A stretch of 64,000 nucleotides of DNA from Pararhodobacter zhoushanensis. Its GTDB lineage: Bacteria; Pseudomonadota; Alphaproteobacteria; Rhodobacterales; Rhodobacteraceae. Where the stretch lies: assembly GCF_025949695.1 (NCBI RefSeq), contig NZ_JAPDFL010000001.1:2421501-2485500 (forward strand). The letters are read 5' to 3'. The notes below the pieces were generated by a model. That model saw only the letters and a list, made by a program, of their open reading frames with translations, did no database searches and had not been told where the DNA came from. A program made the translations under genes and the position numbers. Of the stretch, positions 37,733 through 45,944 are shown piece after piece; positions within the stretch are counted from its first letter, which is position 1, and the number at the start of each line of letters is the position of its first letter.

Positions 37733-38341
37733 TCAGTCGCGCGACAGGCCGAGGCTGGCGAAGGCCTCGTCGATGCGCGCCTCGCCCCATAGGGTGACCT
37801 CGGACGGTGCGCCGTCGGACAGGGTGCATCCTTCGCCCGCATTCAGCAGGCGGGTCACGCCGGCATTCGACACGCTGACCTGTCCGCGCTGGACAAAAAC
37901 CGCATAATCGCCCCGCGACCAACCGACGAAGAACCGTGTGCCGCGCACACCGATCTCGCCGAACGCGGTGACAAAGCGTGCGTCCAGCGCGGGCAAATCG
38001 TCTGGCCGGTCAAAGACCATGGCGCCGCCGACACGTATGGTGCCGCCGATCTCGGACAGGAAAGTGGCCAGTTCAATGTGGCTGTTGGTGCCCAGTGCAA
38101 TGCGGGTGCGCTCGTCGAGCAACAACAAGGCAAGCCCGCTGTCACCCGTCTCTGCGGTGTCACCGTCCTGCAACGCGAGGCCCGGCGCCAGGGGCAGCCT
38201 TTGGCCATCGCGGATCAGATCGCCCGGGCCGGTGGTTTCCAGCACTTCGCCCAGCCGCGATGGGGTGCTGGCAAAGGCCGGGAGGGACAGCGGCAGGCCG
38301 GCCGCTGTCATAAGTAGCGTGCGGCGGGAAAAAACGGTCAT
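37733..38341 (-). CDS. Periplasmic FecR-domain protein
   Basis: The 202-residue protein begins with a Tat-like leader, SRRTLLMTAAGLPLSLPAFA, and then has a FecR domain: LQDGDTAETGDSGLALLLLDERTRIALG, GTIRVGGAMVF, and FGEIGVRGTRFFVG. FecR domains in the periplasm relay extracellular signals to membrane partners. Because crp and a CHASE2 cyclase follow on the same strand, the CHASE2 domain is a plausible partner. No FecI-type sigma factor is nearby. Confidence 0.85.
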   Translation of the reverse strand: MTVFSRRTLLMTAAGLPLSLPAFASTPSRLGEVLETTGPGDLIRDGQRLPLAPGLALQDGDTAETGDSGLALLLLDERTRIALGTNSHIELATFLSEIGGTIRVGGAMVFDRPDDLPALDARFVTAFGEIGVRGTRFFVGWSRGDYAVFVQRGQVSVSNAGVTRLLNAGEGCTLSDGAPSEVTLWGEARIDEAFASLGLSRD

Positions 38342-38427
38342 GAGGCGCCTCGATTCAACAAATGGTAAGAAATGTGGCGTTCAACTAGCATGTGTGGGCG
38401 CGAGCATGACGTTCCCAGCGGAACCCG

Positions 38428-39680
38428 TCAAAGGGGTTCGATCAGGAGCGCGCGGAAATCGTTGACATTGGTCAGGGTCGGGCCGGTGACAACCTGCGCA
38501 CCCACGCGGGCGAAGAAACTGTGGGCGTCATTCTGGGCCAAGGCGCTCTCGGCTGCGGCGCGCTGGCCATTCAAAATGTCGGGGCCGATCAGGGCCCCGG
38601 CGACCTCGGCTGCGCCATCGACGCCGTCGGTGTCACAGGCAATGGCGTAGATACCGGGTGCGCCGTTGAGGGCAAGGGCCAGGGCAAGGCAGAACTCGGC
38701 GTTGGGTCCGCCGATGCCATCACCGCGGCGGGTGACCGTCAATTCGCCGCCTGAGAGCAGGACCAGCGGCGCTTCCCCTGGGGAGAGCGTCATTTGCAAG
38801 GCAAGGGCTTGGGCCGCCATCGCGCGCGCAACGTCCCGCGCTTCCCCTTCGAGCGCGTCACCAAGGTGACGTGCCTGACACCCGTGAGCCGTCGCCAGCG
38901 CGCCAGCGGCGGCAAGCGACTGCGCAGGGGCTGCGTAGATCCGGTTTTCTACCCGCGACAGGCGCGTGTCGCCGGGGGGATCACGCCGGTCGGACGATTG
39001 AGCGCGTCTGTCACCGCCGGCGGGACGCTTACGTGCCAGCGCGCCAGAACGGCGCGGGCGTCCTCGGGCGTCGATGGATCGCCCACGGTCGGACCCGACC
39101 CGATAAAGGCCGGATCATCGCCGGGGACATCAGAGATCATCAGCGCCAACATCTGCGCAGGATAGGCAGCCGCCGCCAGCTGGCCACCCTTGACCCGGCT
39201 CAGGTGTTTGCGCAGCGTGTTCATCTTGTCAATCGGCGCACCAGAAGCGAGGAGGGCGCTGTTAACCGCCTTCTTCTCGTCCAGCTTGATGCCCTCACAC
39301 GGCGCAATCAGCAGCGCAGACGCCCCGCCCGAAATCAGGGCGAGCACAAAGTCATCCGCGCCCAGCCCGTGCAGAAGGTCGAGCATCCGGGCCGTCGCAT
39401 CGGCGCCAGCCTGATCCGGCACCGGATGCGCAGCTTCAACGATTTCAATGCCCTGACAGGGGCGGCCATAGCCGTAGCGGGTGATCACCAGACCTTCGCA
39501 GGGGCCCCATTCGGCCTCGACCGCCTCGGCCATGCGCGCGCTGGCCTTGCCCGCACCGACCACCACAACCCGGCCTGCGGGTTTGGGCGGGAGATGAGCC
39601 GCGAGCGAGCGCATCGGGTCAGCAACTTCGACCGCCCGGTCAAACAGGGCGCGCAGCAGTGGCACAGGGGACAGGGGCAT
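38428..39680 (-). pseudogene. Glycerate 2-kinase (MOFRL family), frameshifted at a six-C run
   Basis: The first 250 residues (MPLSPVPLLRALFDRAVEVADP, VVVVGAGKASARMAEAVE, ALISGGASALL) end at a stop after 38949. The remainder continues in another frame: VENRIYAAPAQSLAAAGALATAHG, VLLSGGELTVT, GGPNAEFCLALALAL and GPTLTNVNDFRALLI. Adding one base to the run at 38974-38979 restores a 417-residue GckA/TtuD-type kinase with PPGDTRLSRVENR across the joint. The start at 39680 has AGGAGT upstream. The enzyme phosphorylates glycerate in the serine or tartronate semialdehyde routes. It may be an intact gene with an assembly error. Confidence 0.82.
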
Positions 39681-39828
39681 CGCGACTCCTCTTTTCCGTA
39701 TCATGGCGCGCGCAGGGCACGAGGGAAAGGCCCCGGCTTGCGTTGAGAGAGCGCGGCGATAACCGGCTTTCGCTGACGGGCAAAGAATGGCAGGCTCGGC
39801 AAGGCTTTGCGATTGAGAAGGAAAAACC

Positions 39829-40137
39829 GTGATCCGTCATAGTGTCTTGACTAAATTCAAACCAGAAACGGATGAAGATCTTATCGCGGCTCTTTATGCG
39901 CAGCTCTCTGCCCTGGTCGACAGATTGCCGGGTGCGCATGGTTTTGTCGGCGGCCGATCAGAAAGCCCGGAGGCATTGGAGAAAGGGTTTATGCATGGCT
40001 TTTTCATCGATTTTGACAGTTGGGCCGATCTGAAACTGTATGCCGAACACCCCGGGCATCTGGCCATCGCTGCCCGGTTGATCGACAGCGCGATTGGTGG
40101 TGTCGATGGTGTTCTCGTCTTTGATTTGGCTGCGTGA
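39829..40137 (+). CDS. Stress-responsive A/B-barrel (Dabb) domain protein
   Basis: The GTG at 39829 follows GAGAAGGA. The 102-residue protein matches the dimeric alpha/beta-barrel Dabb family: MIRHSVLTKFKPETDEDL at the start, GFMHGFFIDFDSWADLKLYAEHPGHLA in the middle. Function is unknown in bacteria; relatives are cyclases or stress proteins. It is divergent from the glycerate kinase and precedes a decayed region. Confidence 0.8.
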   Translation: MIRHSVLTKFKPETDEDLIAALYAQLSALVDRLPGAHGFVGGRSESPEALEKGFMHGFFIDFDSWADLKLYAEHPGHLAIAARLIDSAIGGVDGVLVFDLAA

Positions 40138-40354
40138 TCAGTGCCTTATGAGGTCACGTGTGGTCGTGGCTGCGCAGGCTGTCCCGGACACCCCAAACCG
40201 CTCTGTTTTAAGCTGATCTTAAGATTTGAATCGCACACTGGTAATTGCGACGGAAGGAGGGTGTAGCGCTTTTGGCAGGGTCGCATTGGTTGCGGGGGTG
40301 CACGCGGGCAGGGGCGTGCAATCGCGATGGATTTATGTCGGGATAACAGCGTAG

Positions 40355-40948
40355 GGGGCTTTTGACACTGTCATTGCCGCGGTGATCGAGCGGTTCGGAC
40401 GGTTGTATGGAATGGTAAATAACGCAGGCGTTGCTCGAAAAAGGCGTCTCGGCAGAAGAATTGCACGGCATCTGGGAACTGAATGGTGTCGGACCTGTTT
40501 CGCTGCAGGCGTCGGCCTTAGCGTATCTCCATCCGGGGGCTGCGATTGTGACTATCTCTTCGGTCAATGCGGTGCTGCCACGACGCGGTGCGGCGATGTT
40601 CGGGGCGAACAAGGCAGCACTGGAGCTGTAGACGCAGGGGAGGGCCAAAGTGCTGGGCAGCAGGCACATTCGCGTCAACGCGGTGGCACCGGGCGCGATT
40701 GATCTGCCCGGCGAGCCGCGCGAGGCGGGTTTGGGTGCGCAGTTTGTCAGCCAAACCGCGTTGGGTCGTCTGGCGATTCCGCAAGACGTGGCGCGTGTGG
40801 TTTCGTTCCAGTCCGGTGAGGCCGCAGGATTTGTCACGGGTGCGGTTATCATAGTGTCCAGCGTTATCGGTCGTGAACGCGAACGCAGAGCAGACCAGAA
40901 CGGCGCAGGGCCTGTCGGCCTTCTTATGCCAGCGACGTCGCGATTCTG
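40355..40948 (+). pseudogene. Short-chain dehydrogenase/reductase remnant
   Basis: The 5' part with the cofactor-binding region is missing. The remnant begins FDTVIAAVIERFGRLYGMVNNAGV, shifts frame near 40425, then continues LLEKGVSAEELHGIWELN, TISSVNAVLPRRGAAMFGANKAALEL (catalytic Ser; the usual Tyr of YxxxK is Phe). A TAG at 40629-40631 interrupts it before HIRVNAVAPGAIDLP and GRLAIPQDVARVV. Truncation, frameshift, nonsense codon and lost catalytic Tyr together show a dead gene. Confidence 0.82.
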
Positions 40949-41374
40949 AAGGCGCAGGATTGGGACCGCTTGGGTGATGTTGCGCATGGCGAGGTTGAGC
41001 ACAATGGGCGACGCTTGGGTCTGGGAGGATACCGGTCGATGCTGGAGGGTGACTTTCGCGCGATACCGGATCTGTGTTTCGGTGTGAGCCAGATGGTGTC
41101 TGAGCCGCCGCCTATCGCTGCGCGGCTACATTTTGAGAGCAGGCTAGCGGGTGGCCTGTTCGGCCTGCCGGTTCACGGCAAACGCGTGCAATTTGAGGAG
41201 AGTGTGTTTCACACGCTTGCCCACGGAAGACTGCGCTGGGTGGGGCCAGTGATCAATGAGGCTGCGATTGCGGCACGCAGGGCTGAGTACTGTGGTCAGG
41301 ATTACGGAAGGCGTGTCCAATCCTCGCCCGTGACCCAGTCGCAAAAGGCGGCGACAGATTTCAGGCGGCGGTGA
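40904..41374 (+). pseudogene. SnoaL-like (NTF2-fold) protein remnant
   Basis: The readable part is SYASDVAILKAQDWDRLGDVAHGEVEHNGRRLG, EGDFRAIPDLCFGVSQMV, FGLPVHGKRVQFEESVFHTL and NEAAIAARRAEY, a pattern of SnoaL/ester-cyclase family proteins. No ATG or GTG start fits; the upstream frame runs into SDR debris. A TTG at 40970 could start a shortened product. The 3' end overlaps the LysR gene antisense by 73 bases. Probably inactive. Confidence 0.6.
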
Positions 41375-42213
41375 GCGCGCGGCACGACAAGGTAGAAGCC
41401 GGGGATCTGGGCTGCGGGCATGCTGCGCAGGGCATCGGGCCCGAAAGGGGCGATCAGACTGCCGGTGGCCAGATCTTCAAGCGCGTCGATGGTGGAGACG
41501 AGGCCGACACCAAGGCCCGCCAGCGTGGCGCGGCGCATGGTGGCGGCGTCCTGAAAACGGATGTCGGCGGGTTTGCTGCGGGCGTCGACGCCCAGATGGG
41601 TCAGGACGTTTGACCAGAGCTCGGTAGAGAGAACCGGGTGCAAGAGCGGCAGGTCGAGCAGATCGGCGGGGGTGGAAAGGCGCGCTGCCAATGCGGGAAT
41701 GCAACAGAGGATCTTGGGGTCGCGCATCAGCAACACGGGCTCGAACTTCCGCCAGTCGCCAAAGCCCCACTGGATCGCCACATCGACGTCGTCGGCGATG
41801 AAGTCGGGCAGATCGACCATGGTTGTCAGGCGCAGATCGGCGTCGGGGACGATGGCGCGGAAGCGGGCGATGCGGTCGAGCAGGAAGCGGGTGGCGAAAT
41901 AGGGGCTGGCGTTAACGTTGATGCGGGTGCGCTGGGTGGTTTTGGTGACGCGGCGCACGCCCTCTTCGAACTCGTTGAACCCGGCCTGTACGTAGTGGGA
42001 AAGCAGGATCGCCTGTTCATTGGGCTCGATGGTGCGGCCCTTGCGGTCGAACAGCGGGGTGCCGAGCGTGTCTTCCAGCAGTTTGATCTGCTGGCTGACC
42101 GCCTGCGGCGAGACGCGCAGCTCGTCCGCAGCGCCGCGAAAGCTTTTGTGCCGCGCGACGACGTGGAACACGCGCAAGGCGTTCAGGGGCGGCAGGCGGG
42201 CGTCGCGGCTCAT
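41302..42213 (-). CDS. LysR-family regulator, GcvA-like
   Basis: The 303-residue protein starts RLPPLNALRVFHVVARHKSFRGAADELRVSPQAVSQQIKLLE, the winged-helix pattern of the GcvA/AmpR-like LysR branch, followed by a substrate-binding domain (NASPYFATRFLLDRIARFRAI and DVDVAIQWGFGDW). It lies 24 bases downstream of an FAD-oxidoreductase gene on the same strand, so it may be the last gene of that catabolic operon and control it. Ligand unknown. Confidence 0.9.
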   Translation of the reverse strand: MSRDARLPPLNALRVFHVVARHKSFRGAADELRVSPQAVSQQIKLLEDTLGTPLFDRKGRTIEPNEQAILLSHYVQAGFNEFEEGVRRVTKTTQRTRINVNASPYFATRFLLDRIARFRAIVPDADLRLTTMVDLPDFIADDVDVAIQWGFGDWRKFEPVLLMRDPKILCCIPALAARLSTPADLLDLPLLHPVLSTELWSNVLTHLGVDARSKPADIRFQDAATMRRATLAGLGVGLVSTIDALEDLATGSLIAPFGPDALRSMPAAQIPGFYLVVPRAHRRLKSVAAFCDWVTGEDWTRLP

Positions 42214-42237
42214 CGGGGGCTCATCGGCGGGTGCGCA

Positions 42238-43443
42238 TCAGATCACCGCTTTTTCCAGGAACGGGCGGTTTTCCGCGATGCGCTCATAGCCGACTTGCGT
42301 GAAATCGAGGCTGCGGTAGGCACCATAGGTGATCAGCTCGGAGACGGCACGGCCAACGGCGGGGGATTGCTGCAAGCCATGGCCGGAAAATCCGTTGGCG
42401 AACAGGAAGTTGGTGACCTCGGGATGGCGGCCGACGATCAGGTTGTGGTCAAGGGTATTGTAATCGTAATGCCCGGCCCATTGGTTGATCACCTTCATCG
42501 CCTCGAAAGCCTCGGACCTTTCGGCCAGCGCGGGCCAGATGATGTCCTCGAATTCTTCATAGCGCGGGGTGAAATCGTCAAAATCGACGGCGGGGTCGTC
42601 GACCGGCACGGCGCCGGACAGGAAATAGCGCCCCTCAGGCCGGATAAACACGCCCGAGGTGTCGATCATCAACGGCAAGCGCCCCCCGGCGACACGGGCC
42701 GAGCCTTCGGGCGATTTCGCACAGTCCAGCACAAAAAGCGTCCGCTTGCGCGGTTCGACCGGGACATCCAGCCCAGCCATGCGCGCGGTCAGTCCGGCGC
42801 GGGGGCCGGAGGCGTTCACCACGATGCCTGCCCTGATCACCGCGCCGGATTTCAGCGTGACGCTGCTGATTGAGCTGCCGTCGCGGGTGATCGCGGCCAC
42901 TTCATCATGGATCAGATCGGCACCTTGCGCGCGGGCCTTGGCGCGGAAGCCGTTCATCAGCCCGGTGTTGTTGAACCAACCCTCGCCCGAGCGCCCGTAA
43001 GAGGCCAGCACGATGTCATCGACGCGCAGATGCGGGAAAGCATCGGCCAGCTCGGCCTGCGACCAGAGCACCGTATCGGCCCCGCAGGCGCGCTGGACGG
43101 CGTGGTTCTCGCGCAGGATCTGGGCCTGCGCATCGGTATTGGCCAGAAACAGATAGCCGGATTCGTGAAAGTTCAGGTCGGGCCGGTCGTCGCCGACCTG
43201 CATCACCTTGGCGAAGTCGCGGATGAAGCTGAGCCCGAACTGGCTGATCTGCACGTTGATCGGGTTGGAGAACTGGGTGCGGATCGACGACGCCGACAGC
43301 GCCGTCGAGGCCTGGGCGAAACGTGGGTCGCGTTCGACCACCAGCACCGAGCCGGTGAAATCGGGGTTGGCGGTCAGGAAATACGCCACCGACGCGCCGA
43401 TCACCGCGCCGCCGACGATCACCACGTCATAGCTGTCTTTCAT
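42238..43443 (-). CDS. FAD-dependent amino-acid-type oxidoreductase (DAO family)
   Basis: The 401-residue protein has the FAD-binding Rossmann motif DVVIVGGAVIGASVAYFL and VLVVERD near the N-terminus, and the DAO-family C-terminus NFLFANGFSGHGLQQSPAVGRAVSELI. Its segments (SIRTQFSNPINVQIS) resemble sarcosine- and FAD-dependent dehydrogenases acting on N-methyl or amino acids. It overlaps the epimerase-like gene by 4 bases. In context it probably oxidises an amine-bearing intermediate. Confidence 0.88.
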   Translation of the reverse strand: MKDSYDVVIVGGAVIGASVAYFLTANPDFTGSVLVVERDPRFAQASTALSASSIRTQFSNPINVQISQFGLSFIRDFAKVMQVGDDRPDLNFHESGYLFLANTDAQAQILRENHAVQRACGADTVLWSQAELADAFPHLRVDDIVLASYGRSGEGWFNNTGLMNGFRAKARAQGADLIHDEVAAITRDGSSISSVTLKSGAVIRAGIVVNASGPRAGLTARMAGLDVPVEPRKRTLFVLDCAKSPEGSARVAGGRLPLMIDTSGVFIRPEGRYFLSGAVPVDDPAVDFDDFTPRYEEFEDIIWPALAERSEAFEAMKVINQWAGHYDYNTLDHNLIVGRHPEVTNFLFANGFSGHGLQQSPAVGRAVSELITYGAYRSLDFTQVGYERIAENRPFLEKAVI

Positions 43444-44261
43444 TTCGAGGGCTCGTCGTCAGGGTGCGGGAAATCGACATAGGCGCCGCCAAGGCAACGG
43501 GTCGAAGGGGCGTCGGGGTCTTGCACCGGCACTGTCGCCTCGATCCGGGCGCGGTGGGGTTCGGCCGACTCCTGCGGGCGGTAGCCGAGGTGATTGGCCA
43601 GCCGGTTGTCGGTGACTTTAACCTTGTTGTCGGACATGCCGAACACGACCGTGTGGCCCACGCGCGGGGCGGTCAGCGCGTCACTGACCAGACGCACACA
43701 GTCATTGTAGGTCAGAAAGGACCACAGGTGGCGGCGGTCGGCGGGCTCGGGGAAGGACGAGAAGATGCGCACCATGACGCTCTCGACGCCGAACTTGTCC
43801 CAATAGAGGCTGCCGAGATCTTCGACAAAGCATTTGGACAGACCGTAGAGCGTGTCGGGGCGGTGGGGCGAGCGGGCGTCGATGTGGCTTTCCATCTGGT
43901 GAAAGCCGATGGCATGCACGGACGAGGCATAGACCACGCGGCTGACGCCGTGTTTGCGCGCGCCCTCATAGATGTGGTACGAGCCGCGGATCGAGCTGTC
44001 GAGCACCTCTTGCCACGGTTTCTCGACCGGCGCGCCGCCGAAATGCACAATCATGTCAACGCCCTCGCAGGCGGCGATGACGGCGTCCATATCGGCCAGA
44101 TCGCAGGCGACCATCTCTTCATTGGCTTGCAGGTCGCTAACCGCAACGCGGTCCAGCAGGCGCAGTTTGCGGGCCAGCGGGGCAAGGCCGCGGCGCAGTT
44201 CGCGGCCCAGATTGCCCGCCGCGCCGGTGATCAGAAGGGTGTCGAAACGCGGGTTGGTCAT
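43440..44261 (-). CDS. NAD-dependent epimerase/uronate dehydrogenase-like protein
   Basis: The 273-residue extended SDR has the NAD motif LLITGAAGNLGRELRRGL, HFGGAPVEKPW, the active-site Ser in VYASSVHAIGFH and YGLSKCFVEDL (YxxxK). The length and the shared GAPVEKPW and SSVHAIGF segments match bacterial uronate dehydrogenases (Udh), which oxidise galacturonate or glucuronate to the lactone. A different hydroxy substrate is possible here. It overlaps the FAD gene downstream and follows hyuB by 63 bases. Confidence 0.82.
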   Translation of the reverse strand: MTNPRFDTLLITGAAGNLGRELRRGLAPLARKLRLLDRVAVSDLQANEEMVACDLADMDAVIAACEGVDMIVHFGGAPVEKPWQEVLDSSIRGSYHIYEGARKHGVSRVVYASSVHAIGFHQMESHIDARSPHRPDTLYGLSKCFVEDLGSLYWDKFGVESVMVRIFSSFPEPADRRHLWSFLTYNDCVRLVSDALTAPRVGHTVVFGMSDNKVKVTDNRLANHLGYRPQESAEPHRARIEATVPVQDPDAPSTRCLGGAYVDFPHPDDEPSK

Positions 44262-44324
44262 GGGATTTCCTTACAGATGTGTGGTGCCTTGGTGCGCCTG
44301 CGGGGCGGGCGCGGTCAAGCTGGG

Positions 44325-45944
44325 TCAGTCTTTGGGCGCGGTGACGTAGCCCTTGGAGAGATCGTCGGCGCGGGCTGCCGGGGCGCGCTTCGCGGGATCG
44401 CCAAAGCCGCCGCCGCCGGGCAGGGTCAGCATCAGCCGCCGACCGGCGGGGACGTGCTGCCAGCCTTTCGGTTTCAGCCTTGTGCCATCGTCGAGCGCCA
44501 CCCCGCCCGGCGCGCCGGAGCTGCCACCATCGCGGCCCTCGGCTGCGTGGTTCACGCGGTCGAACATGGCCGAAAAGTCGAACTCGTGCCCCGGCATCGG
44601 CGCGATCTCGATCCGCTGACCAAGGCCGCCGCGATACTGCCCGTCACCGCCGCTGTCCGCGCGCAGTTCCTTGCGCCAGACGATTATCGGGCCGGTCTGC
44701 TCGGTCGCCTCGACCGGCATGGTCATCACGCCCGAGGGGAAGGCGGTCGCGCCCAGCCCGTCAAGGCCCGGCCGCGCACCCATGCCGCCCGAGTTGAACA
44801 TCAGGATCTCGGCCTTGCGACCCTCAGTGCCCGCGACCGGACGGGCCGAGATATGCAGGTTCCACAGCGCGCCCGCCCCTTGGGCAAGGATCTGGCCGGG
44901 CAGGGCCTGCGCCAGCGCGTTGAGGATCAGGTCGGGCACCATATGGCCGATGACGTGGCGCAGGCTGACGGGCGCGGGGCGTTGCGCGTTCAGGATATTT
45001 TCCGGCGAGGCGATGGTGACCAGATCGAGCGAGGCCCAGTTGTTGGGAATATCCGGGGCGACAACGCATTTCAGGGCATAGCTGGCGTAGGCCTTGGTGT
45101 AGATCAGCGGCACGTTGATGCCCCAGCGGCTGGGCGCGTCGGTGCCGGTGAAATCGACATGCACGCCGTCCGGGCGCAAGGTCACGGTCGAGGCCAGCGT
45201 GACGGGGGCGTCGTAGCCGTCGGTGGTCAAGGTGCTGGACCAGGTGCCGGCGGGCAGGGTGGCCAAGCGCTCCAGCATGGCGGTGCGGGTGCGGGTGAAG
45301 ATGAAATCAGCAAGGCTGTCGAGCGAGTCGAGCCCGATTTCCTGCATCATGTCGATCAGGCGGCGGTGGCCGACCTCATTGCAGGCGGCAAGCGAGTAGA
45401 AATCGCCAACCACCTGATTGGGTTCCCGAACATTCGCGCGCAACAGGCGGATCAGGGTGCTGTTGACCTGACCACGCTCGGCGAATTTCAGGATCGGGAT
45501 CTGGATGCCTTCCTCATACACCGATTTCCCGTCGGCCCCAAAACCGCGCCCGCCTACATCCACGACATGCGCGGTGCAGGCGAAAAAGCCGACCAGCCGG
45601 TCGCCCAGAAACGACGGCGAGACCATGGTGATGTCGTGCAAGTGGCCGGTGCCCTTCCACGGGTCGTTGGTGACATAGGTGTCGCCCGGAAACATGTCCT
45701 CGCGTGGGATTTCGGCCAGAAAATTTCCCACGGCCTCGGCCATCGTGTTGACGTGGCCGGGGGTGCCGGTGACGGCTTGGGCCAGCATCCGGCCCTGCGG
45801 GTCATAGACCCCCGCCGACAGATCGCCCGCCTCGCGCACCGAGGTGGAAAAGGCGGTGCGGATCAGGGTCATCGCCTGTTCTTCCACGACGGAAATCAGG
45901 CGGTTCCACATGACTTGCAGGCGGATCTCGGTGATGGCGGTCAT
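44325..45944 (-). CDS. hyuB: Hydantoinase B/oxoprolinase family subunit
   Basis: The 539-residue protein is HyuB-like: RLQVMWNRLISVVEEQAMTLIRTAFS at the start, DTYVTNDPWKGTGHLHDITMVSP, a metal-binding region HVVDVGGRGFG, and the ending LPGGGGFGDPAKR. Together with HyuA it forms ATP-dependent hydantoinase, oxoprolinase, or acetone-carboxylase-like enzymes that open or carboxylate small substrates. Its start overlaps the hyuA stop by 4 bases. The substrate is not evident. Confidence 0.92.
   Translation of the reverse strand: MTAITEIRLQVMWNRLISVVEEQAMTLIRTAFSTSVREAGDLSAGVYDPQGRMLAQAVTGTPGHVNTMAEAVGNFLAEIPREDMFPGDTYVTNDPWKGTGHLHDITMVSPSFLGDRLVGFFACTAHVVDVGGRGFGADGKSVYEEGIQIPILKFAERGQVNSTLIRLLRANVREPNQVVGDFYSLAACNEVGHRRLIDMMQEIGLDSLDSLADFIFTRTRTAMLERLATLPAGTWSSTLTTDGYDAPVTLASTVTLRPDGVHVDFTGTDAPSRWGINVPLIYTKAYASYALKCVVAPDIPNNWASLDLVTIASPENILNAQRPAPVSLRHVIGHMVPDLILNALAQALPGQILAQGAGALWNLHISARPVAGTEGRKAEILMFNSGGMGARPGLDGLGATAFPSGVMTMPVEATEQTGPIIVWRKELRADSGGDGQYRGGLGQRIEIAPMPGHEFDFSAMFDRVNHAAEGRDGGSSGAPGGVALDDGTRLKPKGWQHVPAGRRLMLTLPGGGGFGDPAKRAPAARADDLSKGYVTAPKD

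Noticed and set aside
40208..41002. 264-residue minus-strand frame over the SDR remnant
   Set aside because: Its sequence resembles no family and is antisense to recognisable SDR and SnoaL fragments.
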